NCBI GenBank assembly: GCA_036744795.1 | Contig: DAIOHK010000011.1 | Location: 3,976 to 67,975 of the forward strand | From: UBA5486 sp036744795 | Lineage (GTDB): Bacteria > Bacillota > UBA4882 > UBA10575 | DNA: 64,000 nt | Direction: 5' to 3' | Shown here: piece by piece, positions 18,594 through 28,147 of the stretch | Position numbering within the stretch: the stretch's first letter is position 1 | Layout: every line of letters starts with the position of its first letter | The notes under the pieces: generated by a model | What the model saw: the letters and a program-made list of their open reading frames with translations, nothing else | The model's database searches: none | Told to the model about the DNA's origin: nothing | Translations under genes and position numbers: made by a program

Positions 18594-19367
18594 TTAACCA
18601 AACCGACCAGTCAAGTAGTTTTCGGTCTCCTTTTGCCTTGGGTTGGTCATAATCTCTTCCGTAGGACCATACTCAATCACTTTTCCTAAAAGGAAAAAAC
18701 CCAGTACTTGTGATACTCTCGCTGCTTGTTGTAGATTGTGGGTAACCATAATAATCGTATATTTCTTTTTTAGTTCGAGAATTAACTCCTCGATTTTACC
18801 TGTAGAAATTGGATCTAGTGCCGAACACGGTTCATCCATTAAAAGAACCTCCGGTTCAACCGCAAGCAACCTAGCAATACATAATCTCTGTTGTTGCCCT
18901 CCTGATAAGCGGAGAGCCGACTGGTGAAGTCGATCTTTAACTTCATCCCATAACGCTGCTTGTTTTAGACTTTTTTCTACAATTTCATTAAGGCGGCGGC
19001 GATCTTTCAACCCATGGATTCGTGGACCATAGGCAATGTTATCATAAACCGACATCGGAAAAGGATTCGGTTTTTGAAAAACCATCCCTACCTTCTTTCG
19101 CAACTCGATCAAGTCAGTTTTTTCATCATAGATATTCTTACTATCAAGATAAAGTCCACCGGAGATTTTCACGCCAGGGATTAAATCATTCATACGGTTT
19201 AATGAGCGTAAGAAAGTTGTTTTACCACAACCAGAGGGACCAATCAAAGCCGTAATCGTATTGTCAGGGATTTTGATATTTATCTGGTGTAAGGCTTGAA
19301 AAGCGCCATAAAAAAGATTAAAAGCAGCCGCTTCGATCTTACAGACCCGTTCTCTCAACTCATCCAT
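18594..19367 (-). CDS. pstB: Phosphate ABC transporter ATPase PstB
   Basis: 257 residues. Walker A GPSGCGKTT near residue 43, ABC signature LSGGQQQR, Walker B VLLMDEPCSALDP and the switch His in VTHNLQQAARV are all present. It energises phosphate import through PstC and PstA. The start overlaps the end of pstA by eight bases, which implies translational coupling. Confidence 0.95.
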   Translation of the reverse strand: MDELRERVCKIEAAAFNLFYGAFQALHQINIKIPDNTITALIGPSGCGKTTFLRSLNRMNDLIPGVKISGGLYLDSKNIYDEKTDLIELRKKVGMVFQKPNPFPMSVYDNIAYGPRIHGLKDRRRLNEIVEKSLKQAALWDEVKDRLHQSALRLSGGQQQRLCIARLLAVEPEVLLMDEPCSALDPISTGKIEELILELKKKYTIIMVTHNLQQAARVSQVLGFFLLGKVIEYGPTEEIMTNPRQKETENYLTGRFG

Positions 19368-20223
19368 TATTATATCGTCCTTTCTTTCCTGAATTCCATG
19401 GTGAAAAGGAATTCCCTACTATTTGAGCGATTACCGTAAGTACAAGAATCCCGATCAGCAGGACCGTCGCTGTAGTATAAGCTCCTGATAGGGAGATCCC
19501 TTCACCAGCCAGCGTATAAAGGTGTAGAGTCATGGGACGGCATGGTTGCATAATATTGGTCGGCAAATGTAAAGCACCTCCTACTGTAAGATAGACGGCA
19601 GCTGTTTCACCTACGATCCGGCCCATTCCTAGAATAACCCCGGTAATAATCCCTGAGGAAGCAGTGGGCAAAACTACTTTTTTTATCGTCTGCCATTTAG
19701 TAACTCCTAGGGCTAGGCTCCCCTCTCGATAGGAATCAGGTACAGCGGCCAAAGCCTCTTCTGCGGTACGGATAATAGTAGGTAAAACCATTAACGCTAG
19801 TGTTAAGCCACCGGAAAGAATTGACCATCTAAATTTTAGATGTACGACAAAAAAAGCAAAACCAAAAAGGCCGAAAACAATTGACGGTATACCAGCCAAA
19901 TTTGCCGTAAAATAGTGGATGATTCTTACCAACAAGCCTTTTTTTGTATATTCATTAAGATAAATAGCAGCTCCCACTCCAACCGGTACTGCTAAAAATA
20001 AAGAAGTGATCAATAGCCAGAATGTCCCGACAATCGTTGGAAAAATACCACCATCTTTCCCCATATTCCGCGGCGAATCCAACAAATAATTAAATGAGAG
20101 ATGAGGCAATCCCTCTTTTAAAACATGGACGACAATTACCAAAAGACTAACCAGAGTTACCATTGCCGTTATCCCTAAAAAAATAAAAGCTATTTTTTCT
20201 GTGATTTTTACCCTTTTTCTCAT
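19360..20223 (-). CDS. pstA: Phosphate ABC transporter permease PstA
   Basis: 287 residues with about six membrane helices and the ABC-permease coupling motif around EGSLALGVTKWQTIKKVVLP. NLAGIPSIVFGLFG is typical of PstA/PstC. Overlaps pstC by four bases and pstB by eight. Cytoplasmic membrane. Confidence 0.94.
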   Translation of the reverse strand: MRKRVKITEKIAFIFLGITAMVTLVSLLVIVVHVLKEGLPHLSFNYLLDSPRNMGKDGGIFPTIVGTFWLLITSLFLAVPVGVGAAIYLNEYTKKGLLVRIIHYFTANLAGIPSIVFGLFGFAFFVVHLKFRWSILSGGLTLALMVLPTIIRTAEEALAAVPDSYREGSLALGVTKWQTIKKVVLPTASSGIITGVILGMGRIVGETAAVYLTVGGALHLPTNIMQPCRPMTLHLYTLAGEGISLSGAYTTATVLLIGILVLTVIAQIVGNSFSPWNSGKKGRYNNG

Positions 20224-21083
20224 TTTAACTCTCCTCTGGTCCTTATTAACATTGCAATCGAGTTTACCAACATGATTAACAAAAACAGCACTGAACCAAC
20301 AGCAAAAAGTGCTGTGGTATGCTCCTCAGAAGCATAGGACCATTCTGTTCCAATCGTACCAGTTAGCGTAACTCCGGGATCCAAAATTGATCCTGGGATT
20401 AGTGGTCGGTTTCCTGTTACCATGATTACAGCCATCGTCTCGCCTAATGCTCTTCCGATGCCGAGGATTACAGCCGCAATAATCCCAGAGCGAGCCGCAG
20501 GAATTATTGCTCGATAGATAGTCTGCCAGTGGCTGGCCCCCAGTGCCAACGAAGCCTCTTTATAACTCTTTGGTACAGCTCTAATGGCATCTTCAGAAAT
20601 AGAAATTATAGTTGGCAAGATCATAATTGCGAGAATTATTCCGCCCGCAAGTAGGGAAAAGCCGAGTCCGCCAAAGTACCTTCTGATCGCTGGTACCAAA
20701 ACAATTAACCCAAAAAAACCATATACAACTGATGGAATGGCAGCTAGTAAAGAGAGGGCGGGTCTAAGCATCTTCGACCAAGTATCCGAAGCAATTTCCG
20801 AAAGAAAAATAGCACAACCTACCCCTAAAGGCACCGCTAGTAAAGTAGCAATTGCTGTTACGTAAAACGAACCGACAATTAAAGGAATTAAACCAAAAAC
20901 TAAATCTCCAGGTAACCATCGTGTTCCAGCTAAAGTTTTAACTAAACCATATTTTTGCCAAAAAGGCCATCCACGACTAAAGACAAAAAACGTAATCAAT
21001 ATCACGCCTAAAACTGCCACCAAAGCAGTGCAGAATAAGAGGTTTTTTATAAACTTTTCCTTTAATAAGTACCATAATTGCAT
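20220..21083 (-). CDS. pstC: Phosphate ABC transporter permease PstC
   Basis: 287 residues with about six membrane helices. LAAIPSVVYGFFGLIVL and EASLALGASHWQTIYRAIIP are PstC signatures. First gene of the leftward pst-pho operon; pstS starts divergently 198 bp away. Confidence 0.94.
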   Translation of the reverse strand: MQLWYLLKEKFIKNLLFCTALVAVLGVILITFFVFSRGWPFWQKYGLVKTLAGTRWLPGDLVFGLIPLIVGSFYVTAIATLLAVPLGVGCAIFLSEIASDTWSKMLRPALSLLAAIPSVVYGFFGLIVLVPAIRRYFGGLGFSLLAGGIILAIMILPTIISISEDAIRAVPKSYKEASLALGASHWQTIYRAIIPAARSGIIAAVILGIGRALGETMAVIMVTGNRPLIPGSILDPGVTLTGTIGTEWSYASEEHTTALFAVGSVLFLLIMLVNSIAMLIRTRGELK

Positions 21084-21134
21084 CAGAAAATTTGCCTCCT
21101 TCCCTTAACTTACATTAAGTTTAAAGGAGGATTA

Positions 21135-21171
21135 TTAAACCGTTCCTAAATCAGTATTAAGAACAGTTTAA
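21135..21171. promoter_or_regulatory. Inverted repeat in the pstC-pstS divergent region
   Basis: TTAAACCGTTCCTAA and TTAAGAACAGTTTAA are inverted repeats with two mismatches, separated by seven bases. The nearby CTTAACTTACATTAAG (21104-21119) is also TTAA-rich. This is the natural place for a shared Pho operator, but the spaced hexamers of a Bacillus-type PhoP box are not clearly matched. Confidence 0.4.
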
Positions 21172-21281
21172 GGATCCCTCTTTACCAGATAATTTAATTT
21201 TGATTTAATCTACTACTAAAGCCTGCTTAAAAAGAACACGTTATTCTGTAAATGAAGCAAATATAAAGGAGGTTTTCGTAA

Positions 21282-22100
21282 ATGAGTAAAAAAATTATAT
21301 TCATTGTACTAATGTTAGTCGTCGTAGCTTTAATTAGTTTACATGGAAAAACAGGTGAATTAACAGGTAGTATTACGATTGCTGGTTCAACTTCAGTTCA
21401 GCCTTTAGCTGAGGAATTAGCACAATTTTTTATGCAAAAGAATCCGCATGTACAAATTTTTGTCCAAGGTGGCGGTTCTTCCGCTGGTATTAAAGCTGCA
21501 TTATTAGGTACGGCTGATATCGGTAATTCTTCTAGAAATTTAAGACCCTCGGAGCAGTTGTATGCAACCACCATCGCTCTTGATGGTATTGCCATAGTCG
21601 TCAATCCTAATAATCAATTAGACGGAATGACCCTGCAACAAGTACAAGAAGTTTTTTCTGGAGAAGTTACCTCCTGGGAAAATCTTGGGGTTTCCTCTAA
21701 GAATTTGAGAAACAAAAACATTGTTCTTGTCAATCGAGAAACTGGTTCTGGTACACGTGGCGCTTTTGAAGAATTAGTAATGGAGCCGGTTAATAAAAGT
21801 CTGACGGTGAACGCTTTGGTTCAAGCACAAAATGGATCTGTCCAACAGGTAATACGTACTACTGAAGCAGCAATCGGTTATCTATCTCTTGGTTTTCTTG
21901 ATGGTGTAAAGCCCCTCAAAATAAATAGAGTTGCACCCACTGTTGAAAATATAATAAACGGTTCTTATAAAATCGCCCGGCCTTTCTTAATGACCACCAA
22001 AGAAAAACCTGCGGGTTTAGTAAAGGAATTTCTAGACTTTATCCTTAGCACCGAGGGTCAACAAATTATCGTAAATCAAGGTTACATTAGCGTACAGTAA
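21282..22100 (+). CDS. pstS: Phosphate-binding protein PstS
   Basis: 272 residues. A hydrophobic signal peptide precedes ITIAGSTSVQPLAEEL, the phosphate-binding N-terminal motif, and later VNRETGSGTRGAFEELV, the second ligand loop. Good ribosome site AAAGGAGG. Unlike PstS of monoderm Bacillota it has no lipobox Cys, so the protein is likely free in a periplasm; this agrees with the outer-membrane evidence elsewhere. It is transcribed away from pstCAB-phoU-phoPR, an arrangement that splits the usual pst operon. Confidence 0.93.
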   Translation: MSKKIIFIVLMLVVVALISLHGKTGELTGSITIAGSTSVQPLAEELAQFFMQKNPHVQIFVQGGGSSAGIKAALLGTADIGNSSRNLRPSEQLYATTIALDGIAIVVNPNNQLDGMTLQQVQEVFSGEVTSWENLGVSSKNLRNKNIVLVNRETGSGTRGAFEELVMEPVNKSLTVNALVQAQNGSVQQVIRTTEAAIGYLSLGFLDGVKPLKINRVAPTVENIINGSYKIARPFLMTTKEKPAGLVKEFLDFILSTEGQQIIVNQGYISVQ

Positions 22101-22111
22101 TCAAAGAAAAT

Positions 22112-22149
22112 AAAAAGGAGCAGAAAATTTGAACTCTCTGCTCCTTTTT
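22112..22149. terminator. Bidirectional terminator between pstS and pckG
   Basis: AAAAAGGAGCAG and CTGCTCCTTTTT form a 12-bp stem between convergent genes, with T runs on both strands. Confidence 0.88.
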
Positions 22150-22170
22150 ATTTTATATTAGCTTATCTTC

Positions 22171-23925
22171 TTATTTAATCCCTAATCTTTTCCCTAATTT
22201 CTTATGTTCTTCCCCAATTTCCTTTGGTAAATCCTCTCCAAACTTCTTAAGAAACTCTGCCTGAGATTTCCACTCTTCCTCCCAAGCTTCCTGATCTATA
22301 CTAAGAAGCTCTTTCATCGTCTCTGCGGTAAGTTCTAGTCCACTAGTATCAATATCATCCATCTTCGGTAGATATCCAATTGGTGATTCTGTCGCCTCAA
22401 TCTCTTCTTGACAGCGGTCAATAATCCAGTTAAGCACCCGGAGATTATCGCCAAAACCGGGCCAAATAAAATGACCACCCTCATCAGTACGGAACCAGTT
22501 AACATTAAAGATCTTCGGAGGATTAGGGATTTTCTTACCCATATCCAACCAGTGTTGAAAATAGTCAGCCATGTTATAACCACAGAAAGGTAGCATCGCC
22601 ATTGGATCTCTTCGAACAACACCTACAGCGCCGGTAGCAGCAGCCGTTGTCTCTGAAGCCATAGTAGCACCAACAAAAACTCCATGTTGCCAGTCAAAAG
22701 ACTCATAGACTAACGGAGCAACTTTCGCCCGCCGTCCACCAAAGATAATCGCTGAGATGGGTACACCTTTGGGATTTTCCCACTCTGGAGAGATTGAGGG
22801 GCATTGTCTGGCTGGAGCAGTAAACCTAGAATTAGGGTGAGCACCTTTTTTCCCGGTCTCTGGGGCCCAAGGATTACCCTTCCAATCAATCCCCTCTGCC
22901 GGAGGCTCTACACCCATTCCTTCCCACCATACGGTTTTTTCAGGAGTAAGAACTACATTAGTAAAGATTGTATTTTTCTGAACAGTAGCAAGGGCATTGG
23001 GATTAGACTTTTCACTAGTACCAGGTGCCACTCCAAAGAAGCCAGCTTCCGGGTTTATTGCCCATAAGCGTCCATCTTCACCAATCCGAAGCCAAGCAAT
23101 ATCATCCCCTACAGTCCATACTTTATAGCCTTTTAATTCTTTTGGTGGAATCAACATCGCTAAGTTTGTCTTCCCACAAGCACTGGGAAAAGCCCCGGCA
23201 ATATATGAGATCTTCCCCTTAGGATCTTGAATTCCAACAATCAACATATGTTCAGCCATCCAACCTTCTTTCCGGCCAAGATAACTGGCAATCCTTAGGG
23301 CTAAACATTTCTTGCCCAATAAAACATTGCCCCCATAGCCTGAACCAAAACTCCAAATCGTATTATCCTCAGGGAAATGACAAATATAGCGACGTTCAGG
23401 ATTAAGATCGCCTTTAGAATGTAATCCCCGGTTAAAATCATCGCTATCGCCCAAATGTTCCATGGCTACTTTTCCCATCCGGGTCATAATCCTCATATTT
23501 AAAACTACATAAATACTATCCGTAAGTTCTAGGCCAACCTTGGCAAATGGTGAGCCTGGCGTCCCCATTAAATAGGGGATTACATACATGGTTCGCCCCT
23601 TCATTGATCCATCAAAAAGCTTTTCAAGTTTGGCATAAGCTTCAGAGGATTTCATCCAGTTATTGGTTGGGCCAGCATCCTTTTGGTCTTTTGTACAGAT
23701 AAAAGTAAGTTGTTCCACACGGGCTACATCATTCTCCGCGGTTCTATGTAAAACGCACCCCGGAAGTTTTTCCTGATTTAATTCAATCAGTTCACCAGTA
23801 GCAAACGCCTCCTTAGTTAAGCGTTCTTTCTCCTCTTCTGAACCATCAATCCATACGATTTTATCAGGTTTAGTCAGTTTGACCATTTCTCCGACCCAAG
23901 CTTGCACTGCTTTGTTAGAATACAT
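22171..23925 (-). CDS. pckG: Phosphoenolpyruvate carboxykinase (GTP)
   Basis: 584 residues, typical for the GTP-dependent family. The kinase loop GAFPSACGKTNLAML carries the reactive Cys. Other conserved stretches: GSGYGGNVLLGKKCLALRIA, FGGRRAKVAPLVYESFDW and NWFRTDEGGHFIWPGFGDN. Converts oxaloacetate and GTP to PEP, CO2 and GDP, or the reverse in fermenters. Cytoplasmic and alone between pstS and dapA. Confidence 0.95.
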   Translation of the reverse strand: MYSNKAVQAWVGEMVKLTKPDKIVWIDGSEEEKERLTKEAFATGELIELNQEKLPGCVLHRTAENDVARVEQLTFICTKDQKDAGPTNNWMKSSEAYAKLEKLFDGSMKGRTMYVIPYLMGTPGSPFAKVGLELTDSIYVVLNMRIMTRMGKVAMEHLGDSDDFNRGLHSKGDLNPERRYICHFPEDNTIWSFGSGYGGNVLLGKKCLALRIASYLGRKEGWMAEHMLIVGIQDPKGKISYIAGAFPSACGKTNLAMLIPPKELKGYKVWTVGDDIAWLRIGEDGRLWAINPEAGFFGVAPGTSEKSNPNALATVQKNTIFTNVVLTPEKTVWWEGMGVEPPAEGIDWKGNPWAPETGKKGAHPNSRFTAPARQCPSISPEWENPKGVPISAIIFGGRRAKVAPLVYESFDWQHGVFVGATMASETTAAATGAVGVVRRDPMAMLPFCGYNMADYFQHWLDMGKKIPNPPKIFNVNWFRTDEGGHFIWPGFGDNLRVLNWIIDRCQEEIEATESPIGYLPKMDDIDTSGLELTAETMKELLSIDQEAWEEEWKSQAEFLKKFGEDLPKEIGEEHKKLGKRLGIK

Positions 23926-24169
23926 CGCAATCCCCTTTCTGTTATTAAAGACCTTTTTCTTCCCAATTTAGCAATTCCCATTATTAATAAGATTCCCTGA
24001 ACTACCCTAAGCATAAGAATTAAAGAATATAAAAACCACAACCACAAAATGTAAATAGTTATTATTTTAAAATTCTTGGCCAGTATATAATATATCACTA
24101 TATATTTTTGTCGTCAATGACCTAAGGATTAATAATCAGTATCTAAATTGTAAAATATTACAGAAAAGA
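23926..24169. other. Gene-free AT-rich stretch upstream of pckG
   Basis: No convincing gene. TAGCAATTCCCATTATTA near 23970 is a possible decayed end of the intergenic repeat family. Presumably holds the pckG promoter. Confidence 0.3.
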
Positions 24170-24193
24170 AAAACGGGTCCCCTTGCCCGTTTT
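24170..24193 (-). terminator. Terminator after dapA
   Basis: AAAACGGG and CCCGTTTT pair; on the minus strand the stem is followed by TTCTTTTCT. It lies about 30 bases beyond the dapA stop. Confidence 0.75.
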
Positions 24194-24222
24194 GTTTCTT
24201 TCCCTTTATTAATGCTGTTATT

Positions 24223-25107
24223 TTATCGTAGCCCTATTTGACGTAATACATCCTTTAATTTGTCTAACTCGGATTCATCAGGCTCAACCAAAGGAAGCCT
24301 TGTTGTTCCCACTTCAATTCCGAGCAAATTTAAGGCCGCCTTAACCATAATCGGATTCGTAGTAATAAATAAGACTTTAAAAAGTGGAAGTAATTCATTA
24401 TGGATCTCAGCAGCTTTTGCTACATCTCCTTGACAATATTCATCGATCATTGTCTTCATTCTTCTCCCTACTAAATGAGATGCAACACTTACTACTCCAG
24501 TTGCCCCTACCGAAAGCATCGGCAAGGTTAGACTATCATCACCACTATATACTAAGAAGTCTTTTGGTAAAACTCTAACCATCTCAGCAGCCTGATTTAG
24601 GTCTCCAGCAGATTCCTTTAAGGCTACGATATTCTTAACCTCCGCCAACCTTCTCATTGTACTTGGGGTTATATTAATCCCTGTTCTACCTGGTATATTA
24701 TAAACCATTACTGGCAAAGCAGTTGATTCAGCAATCGTTTTGAAGTGGCGAAATATGCCCTCCTGTGGAGGCTTATTATAATACGGAGCCACCGCTAGAA
24801 TGCCATCAACCCCTGTTCTCTCTGCCTCTTTAGTTAATTCCACACTCTTTTTGGTATCATTACTACCAGTTCCCGCGATCACTGTCGCTTTACCGCCTAC
24901 AGCTTCCACCACTGTCGTATAAAGAGCTAATTTTTCTTCGGTAGTAAGTGTTGGTGATTCACCCGTAGTTCCGGAAATCACCAGCCCATCTGAGCCATTT
25001 TCCACCAGTCTTAATGCAAGCTCTTTAGCGGCTTGGTAATCCACCTCTCCCTGCTGGTTAAAAGGCGTAACCATCGCGGTTAATACCTTTCCAAACTCAA
25101 CCATCAA
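24223..25107 (-). CDS. dapA: 4-hydroxy-tetrahydrodipicolinate synthase
   Basis: 294 residues. Condenses pyruvate with aspartate semialdehyde in the lysine, cell-wall diaminopimelate and dipicolinate route. Motifs: VISGTTGESPTL (substrate-binding Thr-Thr), the catalytic Tyr in VMVYNIPGRTG and the Schiff-base Lys in VALKESAGDLN. Last gene of the dap-dpa cluster, followed by a terminator. Confidence 0.95.
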   Translation of the reverse strand: MMVEFGKVLTAMVTPFNQQGEVDYQAAKELALRLVENGSDGLVISGTTGESPTLTTEEKLALYTTVVEAVGGKATVIAGTGSNDTKKSVELTKEAERTGVDGILAVAPYYNKPPQEGIFRHFKTIAESTALPVMVYNIPGRTGINITPSTMRRLAEVKNIVALKESAGDLNQAAEMVRVLPKDFLVYSGDDSLTLPMLSVGATGVVSVASHLVGRRMKTMIDEYCQGDVAKAAEIHNELLPLFKVLFITTNPIMVKAALNLLGIEVGTTRLPLVEPDESELDKLKDVLRQIGLR

Positions 25108-25178
25108 ATAACCTCCCTTTCTTCAGGGGAATTTTTTCAATTAAATACTAATTAATTTTTAATTCCCAAATCCCTCCT

Positions 25179-26399
25179 TTATTCACCTAACCCAAATTCA
25201 TCATGTAGGGCTTTTAATGCCCTTGACATATCTTCCTTCTTCACTAAACAAGCAATATTAGTATGGGAATCGGCAGTTTGATATAGTGAAACATTGGCTA
25301 AATATAAACCCTCTACCACTCTTGCCATTACCCCAGGAACACCTCTCATTCCGGCCCCGACCACCGCAACTTTAGCAAAACCCTGAGCCGCCTTAAACTC
25401 AAGAGCAGTCTTCTCTAAAATTGTTGCTGCCTTTTCATAGTAATTTTCTTGAATTGTAAAGGTGATCTGTTGCGGTGATACTTGAATCATATCAAGACTA
25501 ATTCCAGCTTCCGCAAGAAGACTGAATACTTCTAAAGCCTTACCACTAGTATTCAGATCCTGATTACTGGAGAGATTAAACTGGGCCACATCAGTAATAT
25601 ATGCTAACCCGGTCACTATTTTATCGGTCTTAATTTCGATCCCTAATGAAGATACTCCATCACAAATTAGAGTCCCCTCCTGATCAGAAAAGACTGATCT
25701 AATCCGTAAAGGTATTCTTCCCTCCATTGCAATCTCTACTGCCCGCGGATGAATAACTTTAGCACCTAGATGCGCCATTTCACAGACTTCACTGTAAGTC
25801 ATGACTTTTAATGGTTTAGCCTGTGGAACAACATGGGGATCCGCGGTCATTACCCCATCCACATCAGTATATATTTCAACCATCTCGGCCCGGAGGGCAA
25901 CGCCCAAAGCCGCGGCTGTAGTATCACTGCCACCCCGTCCTAAGGTAGTAATCTCGCCATCCTTAGTTATGCCCTGAAAACCTGCCACTACTGCAACTTT
26001 ATTCTCCTTTACACAACTCATAAGCTTCTCTGGCTTAACTTCAATAATACGGGCATCACCAAAATTACTATTGGTAATAATTCCTGCCTGGCCCCCTGTA
26101 AACGCTTGGGCCTCAATTCCTTCGGCTTTCAAACTTTGGACTAAAATAACTGAGGAAATTAGTTCCCCACAAGACATCATAATATCCAGTTCTCTGGAAT
26201 GAATGTAAGGAAAAACTTCTTGTGATAAACCAATTAATGTATCGGTTGCATAAGGAGCCCCCCGGCGTCCAATAGCCGAAACAACAACCACAACTTTGTA
26301 CCCCAGACCTATGGCTTCTGTTATTTTGGCCACAACCTTCTCCCTTTGTTCGGCAGTAGCCAGGGATGTGCCACCATATTTTTGCACTAATATATTAAT
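25179..26399 (-). CDS. dapG: Aspartokinase, probable ATT start
   Basis: Phosphorylates aspartate, the first step toward diaminopimelate and dipicolinate. Kinase motif VQKYGGTSLA at the N-terminus, TTLGRGGSDTTAAALG in the middle and ACT regulatory domains over about the last 150 residues. The first standard codon, GTG at 26385-26387, would give MQKYGGTS, removing the first beta strand, and would lie 21 bases from the only ribosome site (AGGAG, complement of 26409-26413). An ATT at 26397-26399, nine bases after AGGAG, gives a family-like N-terminus MNILVQKYGG. I therefore place the start at ATT; ATA at 26391-26393 is the fallback. Confidence 0.85.
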   Translation of the reverse strand: MNILVQKYGGTSLATAEQREKVVAKITEAIGLGYKVVVVVSAIGRRGAPYATDTLIGLSQEVFPYIHSRELDIMMSCGELISSVILVQSLKAEGIEAQAFTGGQAGIITNSNFGDARIIEVKPEKLMSCVKENKVAVVAGFQGITKDGEITTLGRGGSDTTAAALGVALRAEMVEIYTDVDGVMTADPHVVPQAKPLKVMTYSEVCEMAHLGAKVIHPRAVEIAMEGRIPLRIRSVFSDQEGTLICDGVSSLGIEIKTDKIVTGLAYITDVAQFNLSSNQDLNTSGKALEVFSLLAEAGISLDMIQVSPQQITFTIQENYYEKAATILEKTALEFKAAQGFAKVAVVGAGMRGVPGVMARVVEGLYLANVSLYQTADSHTNIACLVKKEDMSRALKALHDEFGLGE

Positions 26400-26462
26400 A
26401 GGAGATCACTCCTTTGTGTACTAGCAAAAATATTACCAGTTTTCTTAATTAATACTTCAACC

Positions 26463-27065
26463 CTAATTATTTTTTCCCTTTAAATTCCCGATTAAAACCG
26501 GTTGAATTTGTTCTCCCTTTAAAGCATTAATGATTGTATCTTGCAAAAGTTCCATTTTAGCCACTAAAGACTTAGGCTTATTTTGAGGATCATCTTGACC
26601 GAAAGGTACAAAATAAATATTTTTTTGGTTTAACATAGCGGCCACATTAGGTAAATTCGCACCCAACCCATCATTGGTTGAAATGCCTACCACCACTGGT
26701 CGATTATTTCTAAGATGGGCTTTACAAGCAAGAGATACAGGGGTATCAGAAATCCCCAAAGCCAGACGGCCTAAAGTTGTTCCGGTGCAAGGAGCCACAA
26801 CCATGATATCCAATAGTTTTCTTGGACCTATAGGCTCAACCTCTACCAAACTTTGCCATGGTTTCCTTCCAGCGATCTCATAAATCGTTTTCTGCAAATC
26901 CTCAGCTTTACCAAACCTAGTATCTGTCTCAAAAACTGTTGATGAAAAGATCGGAAAAAGATCCGCTCCCTCATCCTTAAGTCTCTTTACCTCTGGTATA
27001 ACCTCTGGAATTGTACAATGCGAGCCAGTAAACCCTAAGCCAATTCTTACACCTAGCAATTTCAT
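26463..27065 (-). CDS. dpaB: Dipicolinate synthase subunit B
   Basis: About 200 residues, flavoprotein-like fold. With DpaA it oxidises dihydrodipicolinate to dipicolinate for the spore core. Motifs: GLGFTGSHCTIPEV, VVAPCTGTTLGRLALGISD and VGISTNDGLGANL. The start is taken as MKLLGVRIG at 27063-27065 because GGAGGTG lies six bases upstream; a TTG farther up is inside that site. Expected expression is in the mother cell under SigK, whose gene is about 2.6 kb away. Confidence 0.93.
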   Translation of the reverse strand: MKLLGVRIGLGFTGSHCTIPEVIPEVKRLKDEGADLFPIFSSTVFETDTRFGKAEDLQKTIYEIAGRKPWQSLVEVEPIGPRKLLDIMVVAPCTGTTLGRLALGISDTPVSLACKAHLRNNRPVVVGISTNDGLGANLPNVAAMLNQKNIYFVPFGQDDPQNKPKSLVAKMELLQDTIINALKGEQIQPVLIGNLKGKNN

Positions 27066-27110
27066 TTTCAGCACCTCCAAGCTATTCTCGGAATTTTACT
27101 CCCGATCTCT

Positions 27111-27998
27111 TCAGTTAAATTTCTGTTTGATTAAGCCTGGAAGTTGGGTGGCAAGAATCTTTCCCGCAGTTTTAGGTGCTACCTTCCCTGGTAACCCTAA
27201 AGCCAAAATGGCGGTTAATCTATATCTCTCAGCAGCCTGGAAGTCTACACCACCTGGTGCCGAAGCTAAGTCAATTATTACAGTTCCGGGTTCTATCTTT
27301 TCTATTATTTCCTCAGTAACAATCAAGGCCGGAATAGTATTAAAGATCAGATCTGCTTTGTTTACCCCTTCAGCTAAACTACCCAGGTATAATGGTGTGT
27401 ATCCTAAACTGGTAGTTCGTGCAAGCTGTTCAGAACTTCGAGCAGCAATAATAATGGTAGCTCCTAAAGCGGATAGTCGCGGAGCAAGTGCTTGGGCAAC
27501 TCTTCCAAACCCAAGAACCATACAACAAGAACCATCTATGGTAAATGAGGTTTTCTCCATTGCCAACTGAAGTGCTCCCTCTGCTGTTGGGATCGCATTC
27601 GGGATGGCAATCTCATTAGTCTCTGCATATTCGAAGATTCTTACTCCCTTTTGAGCTGCTTCCTTTTTTAACCGCAATGGGAAGGATCCCGTAACAATCA
27701 AAGTTTCAGCTTCAACTTGCCGCCAAAACTCCTGATTAATCTTAATTGTAACCGCAGGGTCAGATGTCCTAACCAGCCCATTAGAATCAACACCACTAAT
27801 TGGTAGGATAATTACCTTAGAACAAGCTAGCGCTTCTTTCAAATTTGCTGCTGAAAATAGACGTGGTAGTGTCGGAATCCCTAGCAACCCGTAGGTTTTA
27901 ACCCAGGCTACATGGTTAATCATACTCTCTGCTACCATCACCTGTCTATGGTCGCCACCAAGTATCGTTATACCATATTTCTTTAAGGAATCCCCCAT
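27111..27998 (-). CDS. dpaA: Dipicolinate synthase subunit A
   Basis: 295 residues. N-terminal dipicolinate-synthase domain with GGDHRQVMVAESM, then an NAD(P)-binding domain with VLGFGRVAQALAPRL near residue 160 and ADLIFNTIPALI. It forms the synthase with DpaB, whose start lies 45 bases downstream. Confidence 0.94.
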   Translation of the reverse strand: MGDSLKKYGITILGGDHRQVMVAESMINHVAWVKTYGLLGIPTLPRLFSAANLKEALACSKVIILPISGVDSNGLVRTSDPAVTIKINQEFWRQVEAETLIVTGSFPLRLKKEAAQKGVRIFEYAETNEIAIPNAIPTAEGALQLAMEKTSFTIDGSCCMVLGFGRVAQALAPRLSALGATIIIAARSSEQLARTTSLGYTPLYLGSLAEGVNKADLIFNTIPALIVTEEIIEKIEPGTVIIDLASAPGGVDFQAAERYRLTAILALGLPGKVAPKTAGKILATQLPGLIKQKFN

Positions 27999-28147
27999 CT
28001 AAAAATCCTCCCCTTCCCTTACTTACCAGACAAACAGGTTTATGTTCTTAAACTTGACTAACATTTTAAAAACAATCACCGGCAATAGTAATATATTCCC
28101 TAGGAAAAGGAGAGGTGCCAAAAACAGAAGTGCTTTATATAGAGGAG

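Noticed and set aside
21084..21281. Bacillus-type PhoP box array
   Set aside because: TTAA-rich strings are present but regularly spaced direct hexamers are not convincing.
26385..26387. GTG as aspartokinase start
   Set aside because: Too far from the ribosome site, and it removes the first strand of the conserved N-terminus.
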